Positions 41,291 to 52,059 of a DNA stretch of 64,000 nucleotides are shown one piece after another; the stretch's first letter is position 1; each line of letters begins with the position of its first letter. The notes under the pieces are model-generated. The model was not told the DNA's origin. It was given only the letters and a program-made list of their open reading frames with translations, and made no database searches. Location of the stretch: the NCBI GenBank assembly GCA_963971575.1, contig OZ020616.1, positions 21,277,713 through 21,341,712 on the forward strand. Reading direction: 5' to 3'. The position numbers and the translations under genes are program-made. Source of the DNA: Liopterus haemorrhoidalis (Eukaryota; Arthropoda; Insecta; Coleoptera; Dytiscidae).

Positions 41291-41596
41291 GAATGTATCA
41301 ATTTGTAATTTTTACCAAAATATTTCAAATATTTTGAACCAATTTTAAATTTACATAAATAAGTTGATAAGCTGATATGAATGACCAAACTCCGCCAGTA
41401 ATTCTTAGTAAAAATTATTAATTTTTATCAAGGCGAATTTTACTCAATGCATTACATTTACATTTTTCAAAATAAAGATAATTTAAAACATTTAATTTAT
41501 TTTTACATTAATTTACCATATTTACCAAAATGTATTAAATATCTCAAATCAGTTTAAATCACCGTGTAAATAAAAAATAAGGTCAGTGTTATATGG

Positions 41597-41912
41597 GGAT
41601 AAATCTGCAAAATATTATTCACATCGGTCGAAGGATATAAGAATGTTTCTTGTTTATACCTATGAAACCTTAGACATTTCTGTATGTATTTATATTCGTA
41701 GATTCTTAAAGAATAAATCTGCAAAATATTGTTCATATCAGTCAAAGGTTATAAGAGTGTTTAGAGTTTCTCGTTTATGTCTACGAAACCCTAGATATTT
41801 CTATATGTTATTTTATCCCCAGATTCTTAGAGAATAAATCTGCAAAATATTGTTCATATCAGTTAAAGCATATAGGAGTGTCTAGAGTTTCTTGGTTATG
41901 CCTACTAGAGGA
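41597..41912 (-). repeat. Satellite F array, inverted, about 2.7 units
   Basis: Reverse-complement copies of the 40175-40665 unit, for example AGAATAAATCTGCAAAATAT at 41711 and 41832. Together the two arrays make a mirrored structure around a core of about 930 bp. Confidence 0.85.
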
Positions 41913-41914
41913 AT

Positions 41915-42290
41915 TGAAAAGCCATTTCACAGTTATGTTGTTTTCTAAATCCTGACTGAAATGTGGTTAATATGTCATTTTCCTCAATATAGTCTAATAA
42001 TTGCCTATGTACCACTACTTCTAAAATTTTGGCATTAGTTGGAATTGTATTAATAGGCCTGAATTCATCTACCTTCTTTGTTCCTGCTATTTTCTTTGTC
42101 GGTATAATTGTTGTTATCTTAAATTTATCAGGTACTACTCTTGACTCTAACGAACTGTTTTTAGAAGTTTAACTCCTCTAATGATGTTTTTAGAATTTCC
42201 CCTGTTATACTATCAGGGCTACCTTTATTAGGTAACTCTAGAATAATGTTTTCTATATGTTCTACTTCCACTAACTTAAAGCTCTATATA
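41915..42290 (-). pseudogene. Jockey-like LINE reverse transcriptase, fingers fragment
   Basis: Read on the minus strand: SPDSITGEILK, then after a stop VPDKFKITTIIPTKKI, DEFRPINTIPTNAKILE, and LLDYIEENDILTTFQSGFRK. These are motifs of the N-terminal half of jockey/CR1-type RTs. One stop and one frameshift occur near 42170, and nothing of the catalytic centre remains. Confidence 0.8.
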
Positions 42291-42339
42291 AAGCTGAGGG
42301 GCGAGTTTTGAACACCACAATATACTATACACTGTAGAG

Positions 42340-43213
42340 CACGGGGCGGCAACCTTTTTTACTAAGTGGGCATATTTCAGAAATGCGAGAGTTCGGTGGG
42401 CACCGTGGGACAAAGGGGGGGGGGGTGGTAAAATTTAAACTTATAAATATTAATGCAATTTAAAATTTTAATTTTCATAAAAAAAAAAACCTAATATCAA
42501 AGTGATAATTAATGCGATATTTGACAATGAAAATTCGTGGCCAATTCGTTGTAATGTGGGACATAAGTAGAATTTCCAGTTCTCAGGCATTGGTCCAAAT
42601 GAGCGTCAGTGAGGCCTGTTCGGTATTTTGATTTTAAGTATTTCATATTAGAAAATATACATTTACAAGCATATGACGATGCGCAGAGAGAATTCAATTT
42701 TAGAGCACATTTTCTCAACAATGGGTAGCTATTCCCATTCACCAAGTTCCAGAATTTTTCTTCGTTACAATGTGATTTTAATTCAATGTCATTTGTTATA
42801 TTTATAACTTCCAATTCTAAGTCCTCCTTATTGGAAATACCGAAATATGTTGCGATTTTATTAGTCACATCATCCTCTCTTTCAGAAAAAGGACTAATAA
42901 AAATGTTAAAAATGCCTCCAATTGGTAGAAGTCTTCAAATCTGGTATTAAATTCTTCCAATAATGTATCAAAGTGTTTGGCAAATTGATGAGTCGTAGCA
43001 TTTCCATCGCAATAATTTTCTATTACGTTTTTATATAGTTTTACAATAATATTAAATTATAACTATTTATAAAACTATAACACTTCTAGTCTTCTTGACA
43101 GTACTTTTTTACTAAAAGCGGCTCGGAAATAGAATTTCGCATGGTTAGGCGGGCACTTAGAAATTGCTTCGCGGGTAACCTGGTGCCCGCGGGCACCGCG
43201 TTGCCGACCCCTG
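42340..43213 (-). mobile_element. hAT (Buster-like) element, 8-bp TSD CTGTAGAG
   Basis: CACGGGGCGGCAACC at 42340 is mirrored by CGTTGCCGACCCCTG ending at 43213. CTGTAGAG flanks both ends exactly (42332-42339, 43214-43221). The central TA of the duplication fits the nnnTAnnn preference reported for Buster-type hATs. It contains a truncated transposase on the minus strand. Confidence 0.9.
42509..42980 (-). pseudogene. hAT transposase C-terminus (ZBED/GTF2I-repeat-like), truncated
   Basis: The intact part (42509-42868) reads ...EEKFWNLVNGNSYPLLRKCA then CASSYACKCIFSNMKYLKSK and YRTGLTDAHLDQCLR, the dimerisation region of Buster-like hAT transposases, where the motif is normally STY.CE..FS.M...KS..R..L.D..L..CLR. 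An upstream frame-shifted remnant (HFDTLLEEFNTRFEDF) extends to about 42980. The N-terminal two thirds are deleted, so it cannot be active. Confidence 0.8.
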
Positions 43214-43259
43214 CTGTAGAGTATAGTGTTCAGTATTCAGTTATTTTGTTATACTATTA

Positions 43260-43740
43260 TACGTTGTGATTCAACCTACTGTTTGAATTATTTTAGATTT
43301 TTTTTTAAGGTATCAAAAAGGAATATATCATTTATAGCAGTGGTTTCCAAAAATTTTCGGTTCCCGGCGCCCTAATGTATCAGAATTTTTCAGAAGCGCC
43401 CAAAGTCTGAACATTGGTCTAACTAACATAGTTGGAGGAATGTTGGAATATTTTCGAATTTCGCCCCTGTAGCTTAGCCTTGGCGCCCCAGTGCACCGCG
43501 TCGTACAGTTTGGGAATCGCTGATTTATAGTAATGAAATATTTATAAATCAAATAGCACATTGTTAATAGTGATATATACGTTTCTGAAAATGAAACCAA
43601 TTATCAATATAATTCTTATTAATCTACGAAGAAAATGCAGAAAAAAATGCTGGATTTCTTAGGGATTTATATAAATTTTGTTTAAAAAAATTAAATGGAA
43701 GCTCTTAGTACTCAAATAAAGAATAAAAATAATTATCAAA
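43260..43740 (-). repeat. Repeat family A fragment, inverted, split by a hAT MITE
   Basis: It matches 7740-7980 and 33130-33365 in reverse. AATAGCACATTGTTAATAGT at 43552 and CCTACTGTTTGAATTATTTT at 43275 are shared blocks, with a 185-bp MITE between them. Confidence 0.75.
43338..43522. mobile_element. hAT MITE, 8-bp TSD ATTTATAG
   Basis: CAGTGGTTTCCAAAAATTTT at 43338 is mirrored by CAGTTTGGGAATCGCTG ending at 43522. ATTTATAG flanks both sides exactly (43330-43337, 43523-43530). At 185 bp it is non-coding. Confidence 0.9.
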
Positions 43741-44009
43741 AATTATTAATTAATCACATCAAATGATTTTTATGTGATTATAGAACAAATATTCCTAGAT
43801 ATCTTCTTAAATATCTACAAAATTCTGAAATGTGTGAAAATTCATACTGCCCATCAATTTTTTTATTTTATCATAATAATTATAAGACAATATCCACAAA
43901 AAAACTATTTTTGTCTCTGTCTGTTTGTCCGAGACTTTGACCGTGTCCAAAAAGCTGAATAAATCTTTATTTACCTGATAACAAAAATTATAATAATTAT
44001 AACTATTAT

Positions 44010-44601
44010 AGCTATTTATATAAATGACATAGTTAACTGTTTCAAGCACTCCCAAATACTACTATACGAGGATAATTTAAAGTTATTCTCAAACATTTCT
44101 TCATTTTCTGACTGCCATCTTTTACAAGATAATCTAAACCGTTTTCATAATTACTGTCAATAAATTATATTTAAACCTGTCCAAATGTTTAAAATTAGCT
44201 TTACTAGAATTTTTAACCAATTTAACTTCAATTACAGTCTAGGCTTACATATTATCAATCAGGTAAATCACATCAGAGACTTAGGTATTATAATCGATTC
44301 GAAACTTAGCTTTAATGAACACATTGATAAAATCTCTAAGAAAGCCTACAATATGCTAGGGTTCATTATAAGAACTGCAAAATATTTTACCAACACAAGA
44401 TGTATTATTACACTATATAACGCTTGTGTATACTCACACCTAAGCTACTGTAGTACAGTTTGGAACCCTCAGTTCCACGTACACATCAATAAAATGGAAC
44501 GCATACAAATGAAATTCGTATGTTACCTCTCTAGAAAGGCTCCAATGACATGTTCTAATTATACTGAGGCCTGTACCTATTTTAATATCAGCACATTAAC
44601 G
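44010..44601 (+). pseudogene. Jockey-like LINE RT, palm and thumb, 5' half (continues at 47084)
   Basis: IFINDIVNCFKHSQILLYED starts at about 44010, with the catalytic YADD changed to YEDN. Thumb motifs follow: IRDLGIIIDSKLSFNEHI and YSHLSYCSTVWNPQ. At 44601 the frame is broken by a hAT element with an 8-bp duplication and resumes at 47084. It is 5'-truncated, lacks endonuclease and is catalytically dead. Confidence 0.85.
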
Positions 44602-45119
44602 CCTTGGTTCTCAAAGCGTGTTCCGCGGAACACTAGTGTTCCACGATGCACCTTCAAGTGTTCCGCAAAAAAAATCAAATGTACAATTCAATTAAAATTG
44701 TTTGCAAATAAAAATCAATTAAATCTAAAATTTACACGTATCATTCTGCTTTGTATGAATAAAAATATCTTTCGGGTTAAAATTACTTCTTGGAAACATA
44801 AAATATTATTGCAGTTTTTAAAATTCTGCTTAAGCCGATTCAACAATTAAAGACTTACATCGTTACGGATGTCGGGCGCATGCGGGTTCCTTTACTCTTT
44901 CGCTAGGGGTAGTCCCCTGCGGCGAATGAGTTGAAAAATGCGCAAAAACTTGTATATTATCTAAAAAATGATGATTGGTGCAATAATTTGCCGTATTTGG
45001 CTGATATAATTGATTACTTTAATACTGACAATATAAGTATGCAAGGAAAAGATGAAAACATCGACTGACAAATTATGTGCAATGAAAAAAAGAGTTTTAC
45101 CATGGAAAAGACACGTAAG

Positions 45120-46222
45120 CAGTGTTGTAATAGATACATTTGAAAATATATCTAGATACAGATACAGATACATGAGGAAAAATGTATCTAGATGCAGATA
45201 CAGATAAAAATTTTAAAAAGTATCTAGATACAGATACATTTTTTTTAACAATGTATCTAGATACTTCAAGATACTTTTACGATACTTTCGGAAAAATGAA
45301 AGCACCACAAAAAAAAGAAATAACTAGAGCAAGGAATATATTTGTTCACAATAAAAAATAAGTTATGCACTATTATTACTCTTAAAATAAACACAAATAG
45401 CCTTTGAAGCTGTGTGTCAGACATATTAACTAACTATATACCTATGTAATCTTTAAAAAAATCACTTTTTTATTCCAATTTCAGCGGATATCTCGAACAT
45501 TTTTTGTTCGCTAATAAATTACTGATTATTAAATGAGTATTTAGGATGACAAAAATAAAACAACAATTTTATTTATTATATTTTTCTTTATTTAATTCAT
45601 ATTTATAAAATTAATTCTTATTCTTAGATTAGATAATTTCTTAATGGTTGTTTTACTTAACCGTTGTTAATAAAATTATTTAATTTTTTTTTTTTATTAT
45701 TTTTATAAATTTATTCAGAGTTGGAAATACAATTACACTTTATTAAAATTTTATAGATAAAAATAAATTAAATAACTAAATAAATTATAAGTTTGAGAAT
45801 TATGATAAAATACAAGTTCTATATATAATTAATTAAATTTTGGAAAACATCCTTTTATTTTTTTCCTTTTTTTTAAATAAAAAAAAAAATAAATAAATAA
45901 AAAATAAAAGAATGTTTTCCAAAATTTAATTAATTACATATAGAACTTGTATTTTATCATAATTCTCCACCAAGCAAGAAAGAGTTTACTGGTCGCTGAT
46001 TGGTTAATTTAAACTTAAAATTCAAATATCTGAATGATGCTAAATGTATTACCAACTTGAAAAATCATAAGGACATATTTTGTAAAATGACCTTGAAAAA
46101 GAGAAAATAGGAAAGTATCTGAAAAAAGTACCTGAAATACAGATACTTAGATACTGATTTAAATATCTAGATACAGATACAGATACATATTTTAAAATGT
46201 ACCTAGATACATTACAACACTG
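45120..46222. mobile_element. hAT MITE with GTATCTAGATAC subterminal repeats, TSD CACGTAAG
   Basis: CAGTGTTGTAATAGATACAT at 45120 is mirrored by ATTACAACACTG ending at 46222. CACGTAAG flanks both ends exactly (45112-45119, 46223-46230). Many copies of GTATCTAGATAC and CAGATACAGATAC sit within 150 bp of each end; these may be transposase-binding sites. A long hairpin lies in the middle. Confidence 0.92.
45797..45967. repeat. Long hairpin, ~70-bp arms, inside the hAT MITE
   Basis: GAGAATTATGATAAAATACA through the ATTTTGGAAAACAT block (from 45797) is repeated inverted at about 45905-45967. The arms are nearly identical and separated by about 40 bp of A/T. It could be a nested fold-back insertion. 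Confidence 0.85.
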
Positions 46223-47083
46223 CACGTAAGAGAGAGAAACACAGAAATGTTCCCCTCTGTGCAAAATATCAATGAGGCAATTGTTTCTTTAATAATGGAA
46301 CATTCATCAACAATAGAAGAAAAATTTGAAAAATATTTTCCTTTGTTAAACACAGAACAATAAGATTGGATAAGAAACCCGTTTCTTTCTTCCGAATTTT
46401 CTAGTTTTACTTTAAAAGAAGAAAAAGAACTGACGTCGCTTTCTTCAGATCGTGGATTAAAATTACAGTTCCACGAAAACACTCCTGAAAATGTTTGGAT
46501 CTCTGTTAAAGATTAATACCCGAGTATAAGCAAAAATGCCCTGAACATATTATTGTTATTTTCCACGTCATATCTTTGCGAAGCAGGATTTTCAACTATG
46601 GTTAATATAAAAACAAACAGTCGCGAGAGACTAGGGAATTTAGAAGAAGAAATGCGTGTGGCTGTATCATTTATTCGTCTCAATATCGCTGAGATCTGTA
46701 AAGATCATCAAGCTCACGTATCGCATTAAGTTTGAGATTTTTCAAAAGTATTGTAATTTTAATTGTGTTTTCAATAAATATATTTGCATCAATTAATATC
46801 GGTTCATATTTTATTTATAGGCATATTATTTTCTAAAAGTAGCACTTTGAAGCAGGGGGTTGCCAATTACACGCTGGGACACGATTCCGTTTCTTTTTTG
46901 CTCTATAGTAATAGTGTTTTTGCGAACATTATTCTGTTTTTTTTTGCTCTTTTGGTTTCAAAAAGGTTAGCTACCCGCGCCCCCTATTTAAAGTTTATGT
47001 TTTATTGTAGATGTTCCGCCTAAAAATATGTCAGAATTTAATGTTCCCCGACTTGAAAAAGTTTGAGAACCAAGGCATTAACG

Positions 47084-47640
47084 GACAAAAGAACATTGTC
47101 AGATGTTGTTTTATCAACATTTTTTTTTTAATTGTTCAGTCGATTGTCCATCCTTACTGTCAATGTTTATTCTAAATGATCCAAGTCGCGATCTTAGGAA
47201 CAAAACACCTCATTCACCCAATCCTTTGCCAGAACGCAATCCAACCAAAATGCTCCAGTTATCAGAATGTCATCAACCCTAAACAAATTATGTGAAGAGG
47301 CTTAAGTAGACATTTTCTGTCACAGTATAAAATCTATCAAAAAACACTTGATCAATTTAAATTCAAATATTTGTTAATATACTTTTAAAATTTTGTCAAC
47401 CTTTTATACTCACTATGTAACCTTCAAATTATTATATCTGTTAATATCAGTTAATTTTATATTCTTTATTATCTTCATTTATTTTAATATTCTGTTATGC
47501 TTTTATTTTTATGCTTATTAGTTATTATTGTTATGTAACTTTCAATATGTAATATTTATGTACCATTTTCGTCGTCGTAACCCTACACGTAGACCCGTTT
47601 ACAACGGTTACAAACTACAATAAATAAATAAAAAAACTTG
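47084..47640 (+). pseudogene. Jockey-like LINE RT 3' part and 3' UTR
   Basis: This continues the RT of 44010-44601. DKRTLSDVVL, then (after an indel in a T run) CSVDCPSLLSMFILNDPS and PHSPNPLPERNPT are the usual C-terminal LINE region, followed by an AT-rich 3' UTR ending in an AATAAATAAATAAAA tract at about 47622-47636, the expected LINE tail. Confidence 0.75.
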
Positions 47641-48060
47641 AAAAGTAACAACTATTTTGGGACAAAAGGACTATATTTTTGAAAAGAATATAATAAAATT
47701 AGACAAACATAATTTATAAAAATATATTTAACTTTTTTACATGACAATTTACTTAAAAAAAAAGTAAATTACATTCTTTCAGTTACTTATTTTTGGTGAT
47801 CCAGATAATTTGAACTGTATTAAGATAACCATATATGTTGATATAGCAGCGAAAATCTAAAACAATCAAAGGAGCATGAATAAATGCATTAAACAAATTC
47901 AACGCTACACACTTACAGAATATAAAAGAGTTTCATCTACTTTGAAAAATCCACAGGCCGTAAACTCTAAATGGTGATGTTTTAAAATCACTATATATAT
48001 AGATACCTGAAACATTGAGCAAATCTTGTTAAATGAAAGAAAAAAAATGTAATCTATATA
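47641..48060. other. No feature recognised
   Basis: AT-rich sequence without reading frames or clear repeats. Confidence 0.4.
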
Positions 48061-48395
48061 CATATATAAAATCCCTTAGGTGTCTGTCAGATGTCCCTTT
48101 TTTTCGTACTTCCCGGTGACCTAGAAAGTTAAAATTTGGCATGTGGTTTTCTGGAAACATTCTTAAGATAAGAAAAATCCTAAACCTGGAAAATTCAAAA
48201 AGGGGACGAGCCTGCGACCCAAAAACGTTCCCATGTTATCTTAATGGGATAAAAAATGAAGTTTGTTCGATTGCGTTGAAATTTAATATGTGGGGGAACT
48301 TGAAACTCCTAAACACGACCCTGTCATTAGTTTTCCAAAATTTTGATTATCTACTCCAAAATCGGTACCCGAATGATACAAGAAATTTCTAAATC
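48061..48395 (+). repeat. Interspersed repeat family L, copy 1
   Basis: AACTCCTAAACACGACCCTG (48304) and AGTTTTCCAAAATTTTGAT (48330) recur at 50042-50090, and the sequence after the inverted repeat B copy (49140-49200) also matches 50115-50170. Copy 2 is split by two hAT MITEs. Confidence 0.65.
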
Positions 48396-49110
48396 GTTTT
48401 TACCGACCGTCAACATATATAAGGGAGGTATTGTGATCATACCGATTTTGACATTTCGAGATTTTGATGGCTCTCCACGAATTGAGGTCCCTACATAACG
48501 TTTTGACTATTTTTAGCATAATTTCTGTCGATCTGTCTGTCCGTCCGTCTGTCCGTCTGTCCGTATGTCCGTCCGTCCGTCCGTCCGTCCGTCCGTCCGT
48601 CCGTCCGTCCGTCCGTCCGTCCATCTGTCTGTCTGTGTACACGTGCAGAGCAAATTTGGCTAAAAGGATTTTTATGAAACTGCATATTTAAGCTTTTGAC
48701 ATCAATGACACAAGTTGATCAACTTTTGGTAAAAATCGGTTGACTAGAAATGGAAGTTTATTCGTATCGATTTTAAGATTTTTGCGAATATTTAGCAACA
48801 GAAAAATATTTCGAAAAAATTTATTGAACATAATTTGCTATAAATGCAATAATTAATTAACTTTTATTTGAGACATTTTTTGATAAAACGAAAAATTTAG
48901 AAACATTTTTGTAAAATTTTGAAATTTTTTTCTAATTCTCAATTTTTTCATACTTATGTATATGTAACGTTTCCATGGTCATGATAAATAATATCTCTGT
49001 TAGAAAATATTAGGCCAAGTTATTTCTACTCTGCCGCTAGAATGTATTTTATACAAGTACTTTATGATGGCGGTCGGTCCTGTGATGGCGGCCACAGTTG
49101 ATTTTTTACT
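48396..49110 (-). repeat. Repeat family B, copy 3, near full length, with (CCGT)n core
   Basis: Inverted copy. From the left: ACCGACCGTCAACATATATA, the TCCGTCCGTCCG microsatellite (48530-48632), AAATCGGTTGACTAGAAATG, and at the right end GGCGGTCGGTCCTGTGATGG. It has both termini, so its ends help define the family. The two Arg/Asp/Thr-rich reading frames over the microsatellite are artefacts. Confidence 0.85.
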
Positions 49111-49504
49111 TCTGTTGGGGTTTTTTTCTAACAAACACAATGTGATTTTTAGAGTTTCGTATGACTATCTGCCTGCACCAGTAGTTTTCAGGTGTCACCG
49201 CACTCTGCCGGAGGTATATGAAAGGCTAAATCCCTAGAATTAATGCGGATGTCATCTAAAAATGGTTAAGAACCACTGCTGTATTATATCAAAATATGAC
49301 TGGGGTATCAAATTAAAGTTATTGACAGGTAGATTAACAAACAAAATTTTATTTTTGCCAAATAATATTTTAACTAGATTTTTGCTCAAAATGTGTCTAA
49401 AAACTTTTGTCCCGCACTTTATTTCCCAGAAGGGTCGGAAAATGGGACAAGAAAATAAAGTTTGTTTTATTTCGTTTAATTTCAATTCTGGGTGTGTTCT
49501 AGAC

Positions 49505-49772
49505 CAGTGTTACTCAACAGGTGGTCCGCAGCAAAATTTTAATGGTCCGCGAAAGTTTTTGTATATATTTTTTGCGGCATTTTTGTTATTTTTATAATTT
49601 ATATTTTGTTTATTTTCTGTAAACTTTCTGTGATTTTCTAGAATTAATATAAATGTATTTAGTTGCACATTAAATATATTTTGTTTTCTTGCAATAAATG
49701 AATCAACAATTATTATTAGTGGTCCGCGTTAGAAATTTATATATTTTACTGGTAATTGGTTGAGAAACACTG
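49505..49772. mobile_element. hAT MITE, first of a shared-TSD pair (TTCTAGAC)
   Basis: CAGTGTTACTCAACAGGTGG at 49505 is mirrored by TTGGTTGAGAAACACTG ending at 49772. TTCTAGAC lies on both sides (49497-49504, 49773-49780). 268 bp, with GGTCCGC blocks near both ends. Confidence 0.9.
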
Positions 49773-49780
49773 TTCTAGAC

Positions 49781-50035
49781 CAGCATTTCTCAACCGAAAA
49801 CTTACCGCGGACCCATAAAATATTAAATTTTTAACGGCGTACCACAAAAAATAACTGTACTATTGAATAAAAATTTATTGTATATGCACTCTACATCTGT
49901 ATTATATCTCAGTAATAAAAAACTGAAAACGAACCAAAATCACAGAAAATGAACAAAAAATCTCAAAAATAATAATTTATAAGCCTTTCGCGGACTACAA
50001 AATTTTTGCTAAGGACCACCGTTTGAAAAACACTG
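49781..50035. mobile_element. hAT MITE, second of a shared-TSD pair (TTCTAGAC)
   Basis: CAGCATTTCTCAACCGAAAA at 49781 is mirrored by CCGTTTGAAAAACACTG ending at 50035. TTCTAGAC flanks it at 49773-49780 and 50036-50043, so the middle octamer is shared with the preceding MITE. Confidence 0.9.
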
Positions 50036-50212
50036 TTCTAGACTCCTAAACACGACACTGTTATCAGTTTTCCGAAATTTTGATTGTCTACCCCTTTATT
50101 ACTGCTGAACATAATTCGGTTTTTAGGGTTTCGCATGCATGTCTCCCTGTATCAGTGGTTTTCACCAGTGCCGTATTACCTAATAGGCAGAGTTGGCAGC
50201 CGCCTATGAGCC

Positions 50213-50885
50213 CCGCCTGTCTAGGAGAGCATATCATTGAAATTCCAGATAAGCGCATCATCAATGAATCAATAGTGACGGCTACATTTGGAATCAGTTT
50301 GACTGCCAGCCATGTCGTTAATTATTCCAATACAGCCATCCTTTGCCCCCGAAATGAAGACGCTACAAGCATCAACTAAGAGGTTCTGAATTTTTTGAAG
50401 GGCGAGTCTGCAACAGATCTTCATATCGATTCAATCGACTGTGAGGACGCATCAGGAACAGAAAACTATCCAATAGAATTTTTGAATAGACTTACCCCCT
50501 CAGGGATGTCACCTCACAGATTAAACTTAAAAGTTGGGGGAATAATTATGTTGGTACGCAACCTCAACAAAAAAAAGACCTATGTAATGGCACAAGCCTA
50601 GTAATGACAAAATTGTTTAAAAACCTAATAACTACCACTGTTATAACTAGATCTTCCCAAGGAAATCAAGCTTTCATTCCTAGGATTGATTTAACTCCCA
50701 CCGATCCCAATTTCCCATTCATCTTACGCCGAAGACAGTTTCCAGTCAAACTGGCATTTTCCATCACGATTAATAAAAATAAAAAATTCCAATGCCCAAT
50801 GTAGTGTTCAGCCATGGGCAGCTTATACGTAGCCTTTTCACGCTACACCGTGCGTCGGACGTTAAGGCTGCGTACAACCCCCAGA
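50213..50885 (+). pseudogene. Helitron PIF1-like helicase, C-terminal fragment
   Basis: Successive frames read EIPDKRIINESIVTATFGIS and NYSNTAILCPRNEDATSIN. Then come IDSIDCEDASGTENYPIEFL and GMSPHRLNLKVGGIIMLVRN, and finally FIPRIDLTPTDPNFPFILRR followed by FPVKLAFSITINK. This is the C-terminal part of the PIF1-type helicase of insect Helitrons, which unwind DNA during rolling-circle transposition. A stop at 50377, an indel near 50580 and loss of frame near 50790, where the final helicase block should follow, make it non-functional. The Rep domain is absent and no Helitron 3' hairpin end was identified. Confidence 0.85.
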
Positions 50886-51612
50886 GCTTACTAGTTTCTT
50901 ATACAAAACGAACAATCTGAAAGAAAATTAGTAACAATCTATACATCAAATGTTGCACCGAATTTTTATCTATCTAATAGGATATTTTTAATTGTAAAAA
51001 AAATAATTGTAAAAATATTATCGCTCAATAACTTAAAAATAGACATCAGCGATATTGTTCTGTATTTTTTTAAATCTATTTGTGGGTTTCGAATAACTTT
51101 TATATTTACATATATAGTTTTGTGTAGAAATGTTCAAATAATACGTCAACATTTTTTTCGACTATTACTTATAGTTTAGAGCCTTTGTCGAAAAATATTA
51201 TACTTGATGATAATAGAATGCCACTTGGCACACGTATTATTTACAAAAAATAAATCATTTTTACCCGTATCACCTATTTTGAAAACCGCTGCAGATTCAA
51301 GATGGCGGCAAAAATAGAATACCAAGTACAATAACTATAAGTAGTTTTCACAATAGAGCAAAATAGCTACAAAAGTATTTGTAGAATGAACTTTAGCTAC
51401 AATTTGCCGCGTCGTATGCAAATATGCATCGATTGGTTTACAAGATGGCGTCTATAATGCAATTTGCTTATTTACAATTACATAACAGTTTTTTCTACAA
51501 TTAAAAATATCCTATTAGATAGATAAAAATTCGCTGCAAATTTTGATATATAGATTGTTATTAATTTTATTTACGATTATTAGTTTTGTATAAGAAACTA
51601 TTAAAAACTATA
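50886..51612 (-). repeat. Repeat family H, copy 2, with ~130-bp terminal inverted repeats
   Basis: TAGTTTCTTATACAAAACGA at the left is mirrored by GTTTTGTATAAGAAACTA at the right. The match extends inward through the TTTTTATCTATCTAATAGGA block, about 130 bp. The core (51190-51440) matches 25290-25560 and 26120-26190 in inverted orientation. It is a fold-back-like non-autonomous element. Confidence 0.75.
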
Positions 51613-52059
51613 GGGTTGTGCGCCGCCTTAAGGCGAAGGCAAATGCAATGGGAGTCCTAATGGGAAACTCCTAGAGCAGTCTAAATCTTTCTTTACACAA
51701 AATGTAGAAGTTTGTGGTGTGCTTGCGCAACTTATTTTTTTTTAAATTTAGTATTATCAATTTTTTATTAAATGTGAATAACCTAAGTTTCTAATTAACA
51801 TGAGCAATAGCTCCATATTCATTTCTGTGTCTGCAATCTGTGACGAAGATGGCTTAAATATTCGCTACCCTTTATAATTATTTTACAGATATTTATAGTT
51901 TATTTTTTAAATCAGTTTAGATATTTCACAATATCAGAATTTATACGTATTGAAAAGGGCGCAATTTTAAAATACGGTAATTATAATTGCAGTACTTTTA
52001 GTATTTTCGTGGAGGATTTTGTAATCCCCCCCTGCGTACGCAACTGGTTCATACCAAAA
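51613..52059. other. No gene seen
   Basis: AT-rich. CCCCCCCTGCGTACGCAACTG at 52026-52046 resembles a hAT terminus without a visible partner. Confidence 0.35.

Larger units (their letters stand above)
44925..46729 (+). pseudogene. hAT transposase (ZBED5/FAM200-like) C-terminal remnant, split by a MITE
   Basis: Before the MITE: YYLKNDDWCNNLPYLADIID, then after a frameshift DKLCAMKKRVLPWKRHV. After it: TEMFPSVQNINEAIVSLIME, EEKFEKYFPLLNTEQ, a stop, WIRNPFLSSEF, another stop, and the dimerisation motif YLCEAGFSTMVNIKTNSRER to a normal end at 46729. Removing the MITE and one copy of CACGTAAG rejoins WKRHV to the next block in frame. Internal stops show it was already decaying or decayed since. 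The DNA-binding and first catalytic parts are absent. Confidence 0.85.
44602..47075 (+). mobile_element. hAT (Buster-like) element inserted in a LINE, 8-bp TSD CATTAACG
   Basis: The 14-bp CCTTGGTTCTCAAA at 44602 is mirrored exactly at 47062-47075. CATTAACG flanks both ends (44594-44601, 47076-47083). It carries a ZBED/FAM200-like transposase remnant and has itself been hit by another hAT MITE at 45120-46222. Confidence 0.92.
49430..50200 (+). repeat. Interspersed repeat family L, copy 2, interrupted
   Basis: GGGTGTGTTCTAGAC (49490-49504) and TCCTAAACACGACACTGTTA (50044 on) are the two sides of one L copy. Two hAT MITEs lie between. The family continues with TTTCGCATGCATGTCTCCCT as in copy 1. 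Confidence 0.65.

Noticed and set aside
48400..48691. Overlapping reading frames on both strands rich in Arg, Asp, Thr, Gly or Pro, Ser, Val
   Set aside because: They are translations of the (CCGT)n/(GACA)n microsatellite inside repeat B. All six frames of a 4-bp repeat stay open, so they carry no evidence for a protein. The same applies to 55620-55817 and 9107-9337.
49153..49285. A further hAT MITE between CAGTAGTTTTC and GAACCACTG
   Set aside because: The termini look right, but the flanking octamers do not match, and the left motif also occurs in the sister copy of repeat L (50147), so it belongs to that repeat.
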